From assembly GCF_006494365.1 (NCBI RefSeq), contig NZ_VHIP01000022.1:1-45118 (forward strand): DNA of 45,118 bases, read 5' to 3'. A model generated the notes under the pieces. The model did not search any database and was not told where the DNA came from. It saw only the letters and a program-made list of their open reading frames with translations. Position 1 is the stretch's first letter, and the number at the start of each line of letters is the position of its first letter. Positions 8,726 to 16,848 of this stretch are shown piece by piece. The position numbers were made by a program, and so were the translations under genes. The DNA is from Aestuariibacter sp. GS-14. GTDB lineage: Bacteria > Pseudomonadota > Gammaproteobacteria > Enterobacterales > Alteromonadaceae.

Positions 8726-9698
8726 CGATACCATAGATTTTGGTGTCTTCTCTAACCGAAGCAATCAAATTAACCATATCTTGCGGAAGCGGTGCCTGCC
8801 AGGTCATCCACTCATCTGTACTTGGGTGATACAGCGAAAGCTGGGCTGCATGCAGTGCCTGGCGATTAAAACCCCGCAAAGTATCGGCAAAACTTTCACT
8901 TGCGCCTTTGGGTAAACGCAATCGCCCGCCATAAGCAGGATCACCCACCAATGGATGTTTAATGTGCGCCATATGCACGCGGATCTGGTGGGTACGACCG
9001 GTTTCCAGCTTTAATCTCAAATGAGTATGCATGCGAAACTTTTCGATGACACGATAATGCGTTACCGCAGGTTTACCCATTTCCCGAACAGCCATGAGAG
9101 TGCGCTTGGTTGCGTGTCGCCCAATTGGGGCATCCACAAACCCACCCGCTACCATAGTGCCCATTACCAGGGCCTCATACTCTCGGCTCATTACCCTTGA
9201 CTGCAACTGATCCACCAGGTGCGTTTGCGCTGGTAGCGTTTTAGCAACAACCATCAAACCCGTTGTGTCTTTATCCAGTCGGTGAACAATGCCGGCCCGC
9301 GGTATTTTGTCGATCCCCGGTACGTGCGCGAGTAAAGCATTAAGCAAGGTACCATCGTGATTGCCCGCACCAGGATGCACAACCAAATCAGTTGGCTTGT
9401 TAATGATCAGAATATCGTCATCTTCGTACACGATATCGAGCTCAATGGGCTGAGCTTCATTCACTACCTGCTGCTCGATTTCGGCCTCTACCGAAATCAC
9501 TTCGTCACCGGTCATTTTTTGACGCGGCACAGTGCAAGGCACGCCGTTAATCGACACATTCCCGGCTAAAATCCATTCTTTTAGCTTTGATCGTGAATAA
9601 TCGGGGAACAAATCAGCAACAACCTGATCTAACCGCATACCAAAATGTTGAAATTCAGTATTCGCTGATAATGAAATTTGTGAACTTTGTTGTACCAT
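8715..9698 (-). CDS. rluD: 23S rRNA pseudouridine(1911/1915/1917) synthase RluD
   Basis: Makes the three conserved pseudouridines in helix 69 of 23S rRNA. An S4 RNA-binding domain occupies about residues 18-85 (MRLDQVVADLFPDYSRSKLK) and the RluA-type catalytic domain follows, with the HRLDKDTTGL motif at 139-148, whose D142 is the expected nucleophile. The RTHQIRVHMAH motif is also present. The length of 327 residues matches E. coli RluD (326). First gene of rluD-pgeF-clpB, and divergent from bamD, which is also its neighbour in E. coli. Confidence 0.95.
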   Translation of the reverse strand: MVQQSSQISLSANTEFQHFGMRLDQVVADLFPDYSRSKLKEWILAGNVSINGVPCTVPRQKMTGDEVISVEAEIEQQVVNEAQPIELDIVYEDDDILIINKPTDLVVHPGAGNHDGTLLNALLAHVPGIDKIPRAGIVHRLDKDTTGLMVVAKTLPAQTHLVDQLQSRVMSREYEALVMGTMVAGGFVDAPIGRHATKRTLMAVREMGKPAVTHYRVIEKFRMHTHLRLKLETGRTHQIRVHMAHIKHPLVGDPAYGGRLRLPKGASESFADTLRGFNRQALHAAQLSLYHPSTDEWMTWQAPLPQDMVNLIASVREDTKIYGIDEF

Positions 9699-9743
9699 AA
9701 CCGCCTAAAACAGGAACGCAAAGTGCAGATTATAACAAGGTTT

Positions 9744-9766
9744 ACCGCACTTGGCGGTTTTCTTTT
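9744..9766 (+). other. Terminator-like small hairpin in the bamD leader
   Basis: ACCGC (9744-9748), loop ACTTG, GCGGT (9754-9758), then TTTTCTTTT-type sequence. The stem has only 5 bp. It lies about 100 bases upstream of the bamD ATG on the coding strand, with no gene ending before it, so it could be a weak attenuator or chance. Confidence 0.25.
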
Positions 9767-9865
9767 GGTGTTTATGTGGTGTTTGCGTGCAAGTGCGTTA
9801 AAATACCGAAAATTTACTGTACGCAATGCAGTAGCGAATAAAACGGATCAGGAAAAAGAAGTACT

Positions 9866-10630
9866 ATGAAAATTACCCGTTGTATTGCACCACTGATGCT
9901 GGGCGCCATTGTTAGCCTGGCTGGATGTTCGTCTTCAGATAAAGAAGAGCAGGTGGTCAACGCGAACCTGGATGCGCAATCTCTGTACGACAGAGCACGT
10001 GAAAGTATGGAAAACGGCAACTTTGCTGCAGCAGCAGCTTCGTTAAGCGCTCTGGATTCGCGCTTTCCGTTTGGCCCGTTGTCTCATCAGGTACAGCTCG
10101 ATTTAATATTCAGTTATTACAAATCCGGTAAGGCCGATCAAACGCTGGCCACCATCGATCGATTCATTCGGTTGAACCCGAATCATGCAGACGTGGATTA
10201 TGCCTTTTATATGCGCGGCTTAACCAATATGGAAGCCGACAATAACTTGTTCCAGGAATTGGTAGGTATAGATAATACCGATCGCGATCCCACTAAGTCT
10301 AAGCAAGCGTTTGATGATTTCCGCAGGCTGATTCAGCAGTATCCCGACAGCAAGTATGCCTCCGACGCCCGTCAGCGCATGGTTTACATTAAGAATCGCC
10401 TGGCTAAATACGAGGTGGCGATTGCCCGCTTCTATATGCGCAGAGAAGCCTATATTGCCGCTGCAAACCGTGGAAAATATATTCTTGAGAATTACCCGGA
10501 TTCTAACCAGGTGCAACAGGCGTTGGAGATTATGGTGGAATGCTATGATCAGTTGAAACTGACAGATCTTAAAGATAATGCTATGAAAACCTTAAAACTC
10601 AACTTCCCGAACAGTGAGTTTATTGGTTAA
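9866..10630 (+). CDS. bamD: Outer membrane assembly lipoprotein BamD
   Basis: Essential lipoprotein of the BAM complex that folds beta-barrel proteins into the outer membrane. It has a lipoprotein signal with lipobox LAGC (lipidated C21), then five TPR-like helical repeats; the start ESMENGNFAAAAASLSALDSRFPFGP and the DFRRLIQQYPDSKYA segment are typical. At 254 residues it matches the family (E. coli 245). It is monocistronic, lying between the divergent rluD promoter region and a strong terminator. Confidence 0.95.
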   Translation: MKITRCIAPLMLGAIVSLAGCSSSDKEEQVVNANLDAQSLYDRARESMENGNFAAAAASLSALDSRFPFGPLSHQVQLDLIFSYYKSGKADQTLATIDRFIRLNPNHADVDYAFYMRGLTNMEADNNLFQELVGIDNTDRDPTKSKQAFDDFRRLIQQYPDSKYASDARQRMVYIKNRLAKYEVAIARFYMRREAYIAAANRGKYILENYPDSNQVQQALEIMVECYDQLKLTDLKDNAMKTLKLNFPNSEFIG

Positions 10631-10652
10631 TTATTGCTAATTTCCCCATTAC

Positions 10653-10685
10653 AAACGCCCTGTCGATTCTCGCCAGGGCGTTTTT
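10653..10685 (+). terminator. Rho-independent terminator of bamD
   Basis: AAACGCCCTG (10653-10662) pairs with CAGGGCGTTT (10674-10683) across an 11-base loop and runs into TTTTT on the plus strand. Confidence 0.85.
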
Positions 10686-10753
10686 GCTTCTGCTATAAGA
10701 ACCGTTTGTTTTCAAAAACAAATCATAGAACTCTATGCAATTGAGCCAGGCAA

Positions 10754-13192
10754 TTATTCGCGCACAGGGTATAACCTGCAAAATTCAATGAACTCTCCCA
10801 CTGGCAAAGGCTTGCTGTACAAAAATCCCTGTACCTTCTGGCATTGCTCAGCAGCCAGAAACGCGGCCTGTTCTGTTGTTTCAACCCCCTCGGCTACAAT
10901 TTCACAACCCAGTTCCCTGCCCATTTGAATAATACTTCGCGTGAGTGCGCAACTTGATGATTCCTTGGGGATTTGAGCGATAAAACTTTTATCAATTTTC
11001 AATACATCAAAGGGCAACGTGTTTAGATAGGCCAATGAAGAATACCCCGTACCAAAGTCATCCAAGGCCAACGAAAAACCCGCCTGTTTAAAACTAGTTA
11101 GCGATTGCGTATCCATATCCAACAATGCATTCTCTGTTAACTCCAGCTCAAATTGCGTGGCAACCAGCCCGTGAGCAGTTAATAGATTCAAAAGATCACT
11201 AAGAAGTAATGAATCTGACATATCCCTGGCCGATAGATTGACTGCAATAATTAGTTTATCTCTCAGCGCAGCTGGCATCTGAATAAGCGCTTCACAGGCC
11301 TTTGCAAATACCACCCGGGTAAGGGCACTCATTAAGCCAGCACTTTCAGCTACCGGGATAAAGATATCCGGCGTTATCCATCCCAGTGCTTTGCTCTGCC
11401 ATCGGGCTAACACTTCTGCGCCGGTAATATGGTTAGCATGCAACGAAATTTGTGGCTGCCAATACACTTCAATTTCATTCTCGGTTAACGCCTCACGAAG
11501 CGCAGTTTCAAGTTGCAGGGATTGGCGCCGTGAGTCTGTCATGCCTTGCTTGTAAAGTTTGATATTGCCCTTGCCGAGCCCTTTAGCCCAATAGAGCGCC
11601 GTGTCAGCTTGTTGATATATCGTCTTAACATCCTTCGCATGCTGAGGATATACACTGATGCCAATACAACAATTAAGGGGCACCAGGTTTTGCTCGTCTA
11701 ATCTGAAAGGTTTGCTTGCCTCGCGACGTACGGCCTCTGCCAGTTCCTGAGCATGATCCACTGACGACAAGGAATGGGTCCAGATGGCAAACTCATCGCC
11801 ACCAATACGAAACAGACGGCCTTTACCCAGTAAGCAGAATGATAGTCTGTGCGTAAAATCCAGTAGTAATTCATCACCAGCAACATGGCCAAAACTGTCA
11901 TTGATTTGTTTAAAGTTATCTAAATCAACAATGAGTAACGCTTTGCATATCCCGCCACTGAACGGCTGCAGATCTTTAGCCAGCACATTGTGTAACTGAC
12001 GCCGATTCGGCAGCGCTGTTAACACATCATGATTCGCCAGAAAGCGTAACTCTTCCCGGGCATGCACCAGTTCAGAGATCTCAGTCAGCGAAAGCGTAAA
12101 ATGGGATATACCGCCAATTCTATCGATTACTGGCACCAGATTGAGCATGCCATAACGCCGCATCTCTGGTGAAGACCAGTGAATCTCTCCACTCCAACTC
12201 TCACCAGATTGCAGAGTTTGTTGCGCAATTTTTCCTGTTTCCGGCGATAAAAATCGTTCCAGTAACTTCTCATTACGCAGTACGCCCTGGTCAGCAGACA
12301 CAGGATTAACCATATTAACAAGCGCACAATTAGCGTCCACAACAGCAAAATCCATATTCAAAATGGCAATACCTTCACGACTGGTTTCGAACACGGTTTT
12401 TGCCTGTCTCAATTGCTGTTCGCGCCGGTCCATTTTTTCAACTATGTCTTTACCGCTCGTAAGCAAGAGGTTCCAGTCTAATAAAGGCTCTTGCACCACT
12501 CTTTCCATGCGTTGGCGGCTAAGCAGTAAAAATGTAAATAAGAACAGCCCATAGGTGCAGCCTATGAGTACCTTGCCACTGAAATTGCCAATAATGAGTT
12601 CAAAGGTTTCGCTTTGTACACCAAACGCCAACAGAGGAAACAGAATACCATCAGCTATAATTACCAATATAAAGCTCAAGCTGTATGCCAGGCTCAACAT
12701 TGCGTGCCCTTTAATTTTATATTTGAAACGGTCAAACATAAAAATCAGCAGATAGAGCTCAATGATGATAAGCACTGCACCCAAAATAATTAACGGAATC
12801 GACAATTCGAACAAGGTATCAGGTACATCTAACGCATTGATCACCCGGTCGGCCTGAAGGGTTTTCACCACAATGGCAAACAACAGCACTTTAAAAATAC
12901 CAACGGTGAATACCAGTCGCATAATATTCTGCAAAATAAACACATCGCGCTCTAAAAAAGTCAGGAGCACACATGCCATCATAAAGCCACCATACGCAAT
13001 GGTGCCGCCAGATAACTTTATGCTATTGAAGAGTTCTATTGAAAAAACAGCGCCAAGAAACCCGCCCATTAACAAGACCAGGCTGACATATATATACAGC
13101 GAAACGCGACGAATATGCGGATTCTTCTCCAGTGATAACACTGTAGGGAATGCACAAAAGAGTATAACTTGAAATAAAAAGTGGCTAACCAT
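10754..13192 (-). CDS. Membrane-bound sensor with PAS, GGDEF and EAL domains (cyclic-di-GMP turnover)
   Basis: An 812-residue inner-membrane protein. Residues 1-225 form about seven hydrophobic helices of a family I cannot name; a short coiled segment (250-265) leads to a PAS-like domain (about 266-375), a GGDEF domain (about 380-545) with an intact RIGGDEF (462-468), and an EAL domain (about 560-805). The EAL signature is EVLAR (593-597); NLSAR, ELTE (685-688), DDFGTGYSSL (711-720), KID and EGVE (768-771) are all present, so phosphodiesterase activity is likely. The product-inhibition RxxD motif before GGDEF is absent (LLGKG there). Both activities are possible; which dominates cannot be told. 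A MITE-like element sits 67 bases upstream of the start. Confidence 0.88.
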   Translation of the reverse strand: MVSHFLFQVILFCAFPTVLSLEKNPHIRRVSLYIYVSLVLLMGGFLGAVFSIELFNSIKLSGGTIAYGGFMMACVLLTFLERDVFILQNIMRLVFTVGIFKVLLFAIVVKTLQADRVINALDVPDTLFELSIPLIILGAVLIIIELYLLIFMFDRFKYKIKGHAMLSLAYSLSFILVIIADGILFPLLAFGVQSETFELIIGNFSGKVLIGCTYGLFLFTFLLLSRQRMERVVQEPLLDWNLLLTSGKDIVEKMDRREQQLRQAKTVFETSREGIAILNMDFAVVDANCALVNMVNPVSADQGVLRNEKLLERFLSPETGKIAQQTLQSGESWSGEIHWSSPEMRRYGMLNLVPVIDRIGGISHFTLSLTEISELVHAREELRFLANHDVLTALPNRRQLHNVLAKDLQPFSGGICKALLIVDLDNFKQINDSFGHVAGDELLLDFTHRLSFCLLGKGRLFRIGGDEFAIWTHSLSSVDHAQELAEAVRREASKPFRLDEQNLVPLNCCIGISVYPQHAKDVKTIYQQADTALYWAKGLGKGNIKLYKQGMTDSRRQSLQLETALREALTENEIEVYWQPQISLHANHITGAEVLARWQSKALGWITPDIFIPVAESAGLMSALTRVVFAKACEALIQMPAALRDKLIIAVNLSARDMSDSLLLSDLLNLLTAHGLVATQFELELTENALLDMDTQSLTSFKQAGFSLALDDFGTGYSSLAYLNTLPFDVLKIDKSFIAQIPKESSSCALTRSIIQMGRELGCEIVAEGVETTEQAAFLAAEQCQKVQGFLYSKPLPVGEFIEFCRLYPVRE

Positions 13193-13259
13193 GCCAACAA
13201 ACCCACTACAAGCAGGTTGTTAGCATAGCAGAAATTCGCAAACTTGATTACTTAATGTG

Positions 13260-13529
13260 CTAGGGCGTGTTGATCTTTGCTGTATGATTTTTCAGCAGTC
13301 TGTGCGACGTTTATACAATGAAGCGCAAGTGAAGTGTAGTCAACTACATGAACTTGGGCTGAAGCAGTAGAAATGTTGGACAGGCGCTGCCCGAAGGGTT
13401 CGCTCCAGGTGTCCACCGCTCTTTGTTGCATGCTCTTGATTCAGAACCACTGCACCTGCGAACATGCGCCGCGATCGCTGAACACCTAGAACGAACAAAA
13501 TTAACACAGCAAAGATCAACACGCCCTAG
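13260..13529. mobile_element. MITE-like non-autonomous insertion element, 270 bp with CTAG ends
   Basis: The two ends are perfect 24-bp inverted repeats (13260-13283 and 13506-13529). The outermost four bases, CTAG, are palindromic and can be read as a 4-bp target duplication, leaving a 262-bp element with 20-bp terminal repeats starting GGCGTGTTGATC. A CTAG/YTAR target is known for IS5-family elements, which suggests such a parent, by inference only. The inside holds no transposase; a 60-codon minus-strand frame (13340-13522) is unlike any protein I know. It fills most of the 405-base gap between chrR and the GGDEF/EAL gene. Confidence 0.8.
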
Positions 13530-13574
13530 TAAACAACGGAGTTGTTTTTAAGAGGAAGGCTTAAATACAGCAGC

Positions 13575-13599
13575 AAACCAGTGCGTTATACACTGGTTT
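13575..13599 (-). terminator. Hairpin at the end of chrR, possible weak terminator
   Basis: AAACCAGTG (13575-13583) pairs perfectly with CACTGGTTT (13591-13599) around a 7-base loop. It overlaps the chrR stop codon. The minus-strand exit lacks a clear T run, so termination would be weak; it may instead protect the 3' end. Confidence 0.4.
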
Positions 13600-14272
13600 A
13601 CCGGAAAAAAAGATGGCTGAACGGGTTCAACAACCGCGCCAGACCCGAGGTAAAATGCAGTGGCTGGTCGACAATACTGAACACCAAACACCCCTCTGGT
13701 GCGTCAGATCGAGGCGCATGGGTATGATCGCCTGTCATGTATATTAAGTCGCCAGAATCATAATCGTTTAAACCATCTGAAAATTCGCCGTTAATCACTA
13801 ACGTCATCTCAGAGCCTCTATGAGTATGTTCGGGTACCGTGCCGCCCTTTTCGATATAGATAAAGTTAGCTACGCCGTCGATACCAAGATCTACAGGTGC
13901 TTGCCACAATTTACCCACTAAAGAAGACCAGTTGCCCTTCTTCTTTACCAAGCGATGCAGTGTTTTGGGCAATTCAAAAGTTTTACCGTCGAGTTCAATA
14001 GCCGTTGAATTCCTGCGCGCCTTAATTTGCGATGCACGTTCTGCTGCGGGCTGCTGTGTGATGCTTGCCAGCATTGCATCGAAGTCTGGATCATAGCTTT
14101 GCACTGCTTGTTCTATTTCAGTGTTGGCATAATCTGCAGTCATCATCTCGACCCGGCTTTGACAGCGAGCGCACATATCACAGTGGGCAGATATCATGAG
14201 CGACTCGACCGGAGACAAGGTTCCCTTAACAAACTGCTGTAAATGTTCGGGGGTTGGATGAAACTTAATCAT
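13598..14272 (-). CDS. chrR: ChrR-type zinc anti-sigma factor with C-terminal cupin domain
   Basis: Holds the ECF sigma factor encoded just upstream and releases it under singlet-oxygen-type stress, by analogy with Rhodobacter ChrR. The N-terminal zinc anti-sigma domain has H5, H30, C34 and C37 (the HxxxCxxC motif is HCDMCARC), the same ligand pattern as ChrR. The C-terminal half is a cupin with PEHTHRGSEMTLVINGEF and GDHTHAP, giving the usual His/His/Glu/His metal site. At 224 residues it has family length. Its ATG overlaps the end of the sigma gene by 8 bases, so translation is coupled. I assign the ECF11/RpoE-ChrR class from domain architecture. Confidence 0.9.
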   Translation of the reverse strand: MIKFHPTPEHLQQFVKGTLSPVESLMISAHCDMCARCQSRVEMMTADYANTEIEQAVQSYDPDFDAMLASITQQPAAERASQIKARRNSTAIELDGKTFELPKTLHRLVKKKGNWSSLVGKLWQAPVDLGIDGVANFIYIEKGGTVPEHTHRGSEMTLVINGEFSDGLNDYDSGDLIYMTGDHTHAPRSDAPEGCLVFSIVDQPLHFTSGLARLLNPFSHLFFR

Positions 14273-14876
14273 ATTCGCTCAACATACCTTTTAATCGTTG
14301 CAATGCCAATCGGGTGCGTGATTTAACTGTACCCAACGGAATGTCCAGCTCGTCAGCAATTTCCTGCTGCGATTTGCCATCGATGTAAATTGCCTGAATC
14401 ACCACTTTTTGCTTTTCCGGCAACTCGTTAAATAAAAGTTCTATCTGGTCCAGTGTAACCTGCTCATCCAGACTGGTTTCATTTTGATCGGGTGTTTGCT
14501 CGCACAACACAGGCCACAAATCATCAGCGCAAATGTCTTCTTTTCGGCTCTGCAGTTTCCGTAGCATATCGAAACGAATATTTCTGGCAATGGTAAAAAT
14601 CCAGGTTGAAGGCGACCCTTTTTCAGAATCAAATAAATGCGCTTTTTGCCACACATTGGACATTGTGTCCTGCACTAACTCCATTGCCAGCGCTTCATTG
14701 CCTAACTGTCTAAGTGCATACGAACGCAGGCGCGGGGCGAAATACCCAAAAACACGGGAAAAAGAAGCCTTGCATCGCGTCTCGGCAACCTTAATGAGAT
14801 ACTGCGACATTTCTACCGCACACTCTTTTGGCTCTATCGCACTATTTTCATGTTCCAATGGAATTCCAACAAGCAT
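14265..14876 (-). CDS. ECF RNA polymerase sigma factor, RpoE/ECF11 type
   Basis: An extracytoplasmic-function sigma factor with the two expected domains: sigma-2 (about residues 35-100, with FGYFAPRLRSYALRQLG, QDTMSNVW and STWIFTIARN) and sigma-4 (about 145-200, with ELPEKQKVVIQAIYIDGKSQ and the helix-turn-helix IADELDIPLGTVKSRTRLAL). The longest frame opens at a TTG (14894), but ATG 14876 has an AGGA site 7 bases upstream and gives 203 residues. The partner anti-sigma gene overlaps its 3' end. A candidate autoregulatory promoter lies 34-63 bases upstream of the ATG, and similar sites precede the LON gene and the five-gene operon. Confidence 0.9.
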   Translation of the reverse strand: MLVGIPLEHENSAIEPKECAVEMSQYLIKVAETRCKASFSRVFGYFAPRLRSYALRQLGNEALAMELVQDTMSNVWQKAHLFDSEKGSPSTWIFTIARNIRFDMLRKLQSRKEDICADDLWPVLCEQTPDQNETSLDEQVTLDQIELLFNELPEKQKVVIQAIYIDGKSQQEIADELDIPLGTVKSRTRLALQRLKGMLSEYD

Positions 14877-14909
14877 ATATGTTCCTGTCAGCAAATTACG
14901 ACTATGGTA

Positions 14910-14939
14910 TTTTTACTGACAGGTGCAATAAAAAGATCA
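14910..14939 (-). promoter_or_regulatory. Candidate ECF-sigma promoter of the sigma/chrR operon
   Basis: Minus strand: TGATCT (14939-14934), 18-bp spacer, TAAAAA (14915-14910). Described RpoE-ChrR targets have a -35 centred on TGATCC. The same spacing is seen at 15551-15580 and 15638-15667, which supports an autoregulated sigma factor. Confidence 0.55.
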
Positions 14940-14946
14940 CATAATT

Positions 14947-15522
14947 TTATTGAACCAGCTCACAAATATAATTTAGCACTTTATCGCAATTTTTCTCGCC
15001 TAAAAACGCCTGTTTATTCGCAGCGTCAACGGGCAGTAATTCTAACCAGCGGTAAATAACCCAGATGGGATCGCTAAACTTTAGTTCTGGATACAGCCGG
15101 GCTATTTCCGGATATCTATCGTAAATCAATTCAAGCTTGTTGCGAAGCGGTGTTATTTTTTCTTCTTCAATTGCGCATCGCCAGTCGTTGATCTCTGCAC
15201 ATTCGCCAATACGAAGACCATCGGCCTGCGTCTGCACGCTTTGGACACTCACACAACACAAGCCTTCTACTTTAATGCCAAGCAACCCATCGTCCAGTAA
15301 ATCGAAGTCAACGATCTTGCACAATGTACCGATGGGAAAAATGTGATTATTCGATGCCTGATCACCCCGGGAGTTGAGCATGCACAGTACGAAAAAGCCG
15401 TTATTCGCGCAGGCTTCTTTTACCATGCGAACATAGCGAGGCTCAAAAATTCGCAATGCCATGTGTCCACCAGGCAACAGATGCGCAGATAACGGGAACA
15501 AGGGAATATTGTGGTATTGCAT
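14947..15522 (-). CDS. LON peptidase substrate-binding-domain protein (no AAA+ or protease domain)
   Basis: A 191-residue protein that is only the N-terminal LON (PUA-like) domain: IPLFPLSAHLLPGGHMALRIFEPRY at the start is the hallmark, and KIVDFDLLDDGLLGIKVEGL follows. There is no ATPase or serine protease part, so it is not Lon itself; stand-alone LON-domain proteins are common and poorly understood. It lies 70 bases upstream of the ECF sigma gene on the same strand and is divergent from the NTF2/SDR/FAD/DUF1365/Cfa operon. A site resembling the sigma factor's promoter precedes it, so it probably belongs to the same regulon. A role in turnover of the sigma or anti-sigma is speculation. Confidence 0.85.
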   Translation of the reverse strand: MQYHNIPLFPLSAHLLPGGHMALRIFEPRYVRMVKEACANNGFFVLCMLNSRGDQASNNHIFPIGTLCKIVDFDLLDDGLLGIKVEGLCCVSVQSVQTQADGLRIGECAEINDWRCAIEEEKITPLRNKLELIYDRYPEIARLYPELKFSDPIWVIYRWLELLPVDAANKQAFLGEKNCDKVLNYICELVQ

Positions 15523-15550
15523 AGGCCTTAGAAACGTTAGTTTGTTGCCG

Positions 15551-15580
15551 CTTTTACGAACTATTGAACGGTTTGGATCT
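15551..15580 (-). promoter_or_regulatory. Candidate ECF-sigma promoter of the LON-domain gene
   Basis: Minus strand: AGATCC (15580-15575), 18-bp spacer, TAAAAG (15556-15551), 29 bases before the ATG. It differs from TGATCT/TGATCC in the first base, so it is the weakest of the three related sites. Confidence 0.4.
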
Positions 15581-15637
15581 GCTTTTGCCTTAAAATATCA
15601 CACAATTGCAGAAAGAATTCGTATGCGATAAAAAAAG

Positions 15638-15667
15638 TGATCTGCTACTGTTTAAAGCATGTATTAA
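15638..15667 (+). promoter_or_regulatory. Candidate ECF-sigma promoter of the NTF2-SDR-FAD-DUF1365-Cfa operon
   Basis: TGATCT (15638-15643), 18-bp spacer, TATTAA (15662-15667), 26 bases before the first ATG. The -35 box and spacing are identical to the site upstream of the sigma factor gene. Confidence 0.6.
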
Positions 15668-15693
15668 AGGCAAACATTTCAAGTGATTAAGTC

Positions 15694-16125
15694 ATGTCAT
15701 TCCAAACACGCTTCACTCAATTCTATGCTGACCTTGCGAACGTCGACATTGACGATCTGGATACCATATATCACCCAGAGACAGTGTTTAAAGATCCGAT
15801 AGCAACGCATACAGGAATTGAAAGTGTTAAACGCTATTTTGGTCACTTGCTGGATTCCACCCGAGAATGTCGTTTCGAGATCCACCATTTTGCTGAATTT
15901 GCTGCACAACAGTCTGAGTATGATGCGATAGTTGAATGGACTATGCACTTAGTCCTAAATAACGCAAATTCACCTATTCACGTCGACGGGGTATCACTAC
16001 TTAAATTGAAAAACGAGCGGGTGATTTACCACAGAGATTACTACGATATGGGGGAAATGGTTTACGAACACATCCCCATTCTGAAGCGTGTGATCCTCTA
16101 TATCAAAAAGCGACTGACAAAATGA
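15694..16125 (+). CDS. NTF2-like / SnoaL-like small protein
   Basis: A 143-residue single-domain protein of the NTF2-like cone fold: FYADLANVDIDDLDTIYHPETVFKDP at the start, the HTGIESVKRYFGHLL region and HRDYYDMGEMVYEHIPILKRVI near the end are typical of nuclear transport factor 2 family members that lead RpoE/ChrR-linked operons. It may be an enzyme or a binding protein; the substrate is unknown. It is the first gene of a five-gene operon. Its stop overlaps the next start in an ATGA, implying coupled translation. Confidence 0.82.
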   Translation: MSFQTRFTQFYADLANVDIDDLDTIYHPETVFKDPIATHTGIESVKRYFGHLLDSTRECRFEIHHFAEFAAQQSEYDAIVEWTMHLVLNNANSPIHVDGVSLLKLKNERVIYHRDYYDMGEMVYEHIPILKRVILYIKKRLTK

Positions 16126-16835
16126 AAACAATTCTGGTTACGGGTGCCACGTCCGGCATAGGAAAAGCCTTTGCCCTTTATGCAGCGCGCAGTGGTTACT
16201 GCGTTATTGCCTGCGGCAGAAATCCACAGGTGCTGGCCGAACTCAGTGCCGAAAATAATATAAACACACTGCAATTTGATGTAACCAATACAGATCAAAC
16301 CAACCAGGCATTGTCGTCTGTTGCGTTTGATATCGCGGTATTAAACGCAGGCACCTGCGAGTATGTAGATTTACCAGTGTTTGAACCAGCCATGTTCCGA
16401 CGCGTGTTTGACGTGAATTTTTTCGGCATCGTAAACTGCATTCATGCTCTGCTTCCACAATGTCAAAGAGGGCACCAACTGGTGATCATCGATTCGATGG
16501 CCAGATTATTGCCTTTTACGCGCAGTGAAGCCTACGGCGCAAGTAAAGCGGCAGTGCACTACTTATCGCAAAGTCTGAGTGTGGATTTAAAAGATAAAGG
16601 CATTATTGTACAGAGTGTGTCGCCCGGGTTTGTCGAAACACCACTTACCGACAAAAATGACTTTGAAATGCCGATGAAAATTACAGCAAGTGAAGCAGCG
16701 GTAACACTATTGAAATGCATAGAAGCCAGGCAACAGGCGATTTATTTTCCCACGGTATTTGGCTTAATTCTGCGAACGCTTAGCCATTTACCCCAGCGCG
16801 TTAAACGCTGGATTGCATCCAAATTACAACAATAA
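16122..16835 (+). CDS. Short-chain dehydrogenase/reductase
   Basis: Classical SDR of 237 residues. The cofactor motif TGATSGIG (7-14) and NAG (75-77) are present, with catalytic S125, Y138 and K142 (YGASK). The usual PG motif after the active site (SPGFVETPLTDKNDF) is also there. The C-terminal end is hydrophobic and then basic (FGLILRTLSHLPQRVKRW), which may attach the protein to the membrane. The operon context suggests an oxidised lipid or fatty-acid substrate, but this is inference. Confidence 0.88.
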   Translation: MKTILVTGATSGIGKAFALYAARSGYCVIACGRNPQVLAELSAENNINTLQFDVTNTDQTNQALSSVAFDIAVLNAGTCEYVDLPVFEPAMFRRVFDVNFFGIVNCIHALLPQCQRGHQLVIIDSMARLLPFTRSEAYGASKAAVHYLSQSLSVDLKDKGIIVQSVSPGFVETPLTDKNDFEMPMKITASEAAVTLLKCIEARQQAIYFPTVFGLILRTLSHLPQRVKRWIASKLQQ

Positions 16836-16848
16836 CGGCGACATATTC

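Noticed and set aside
13340-13522. 60-codon frame inside the MITE-like element
   Set aside because: Hydrophobic start then no domain; it runs almost from end to end of the element and has no RBS. Treated as element sequence, not a gene.
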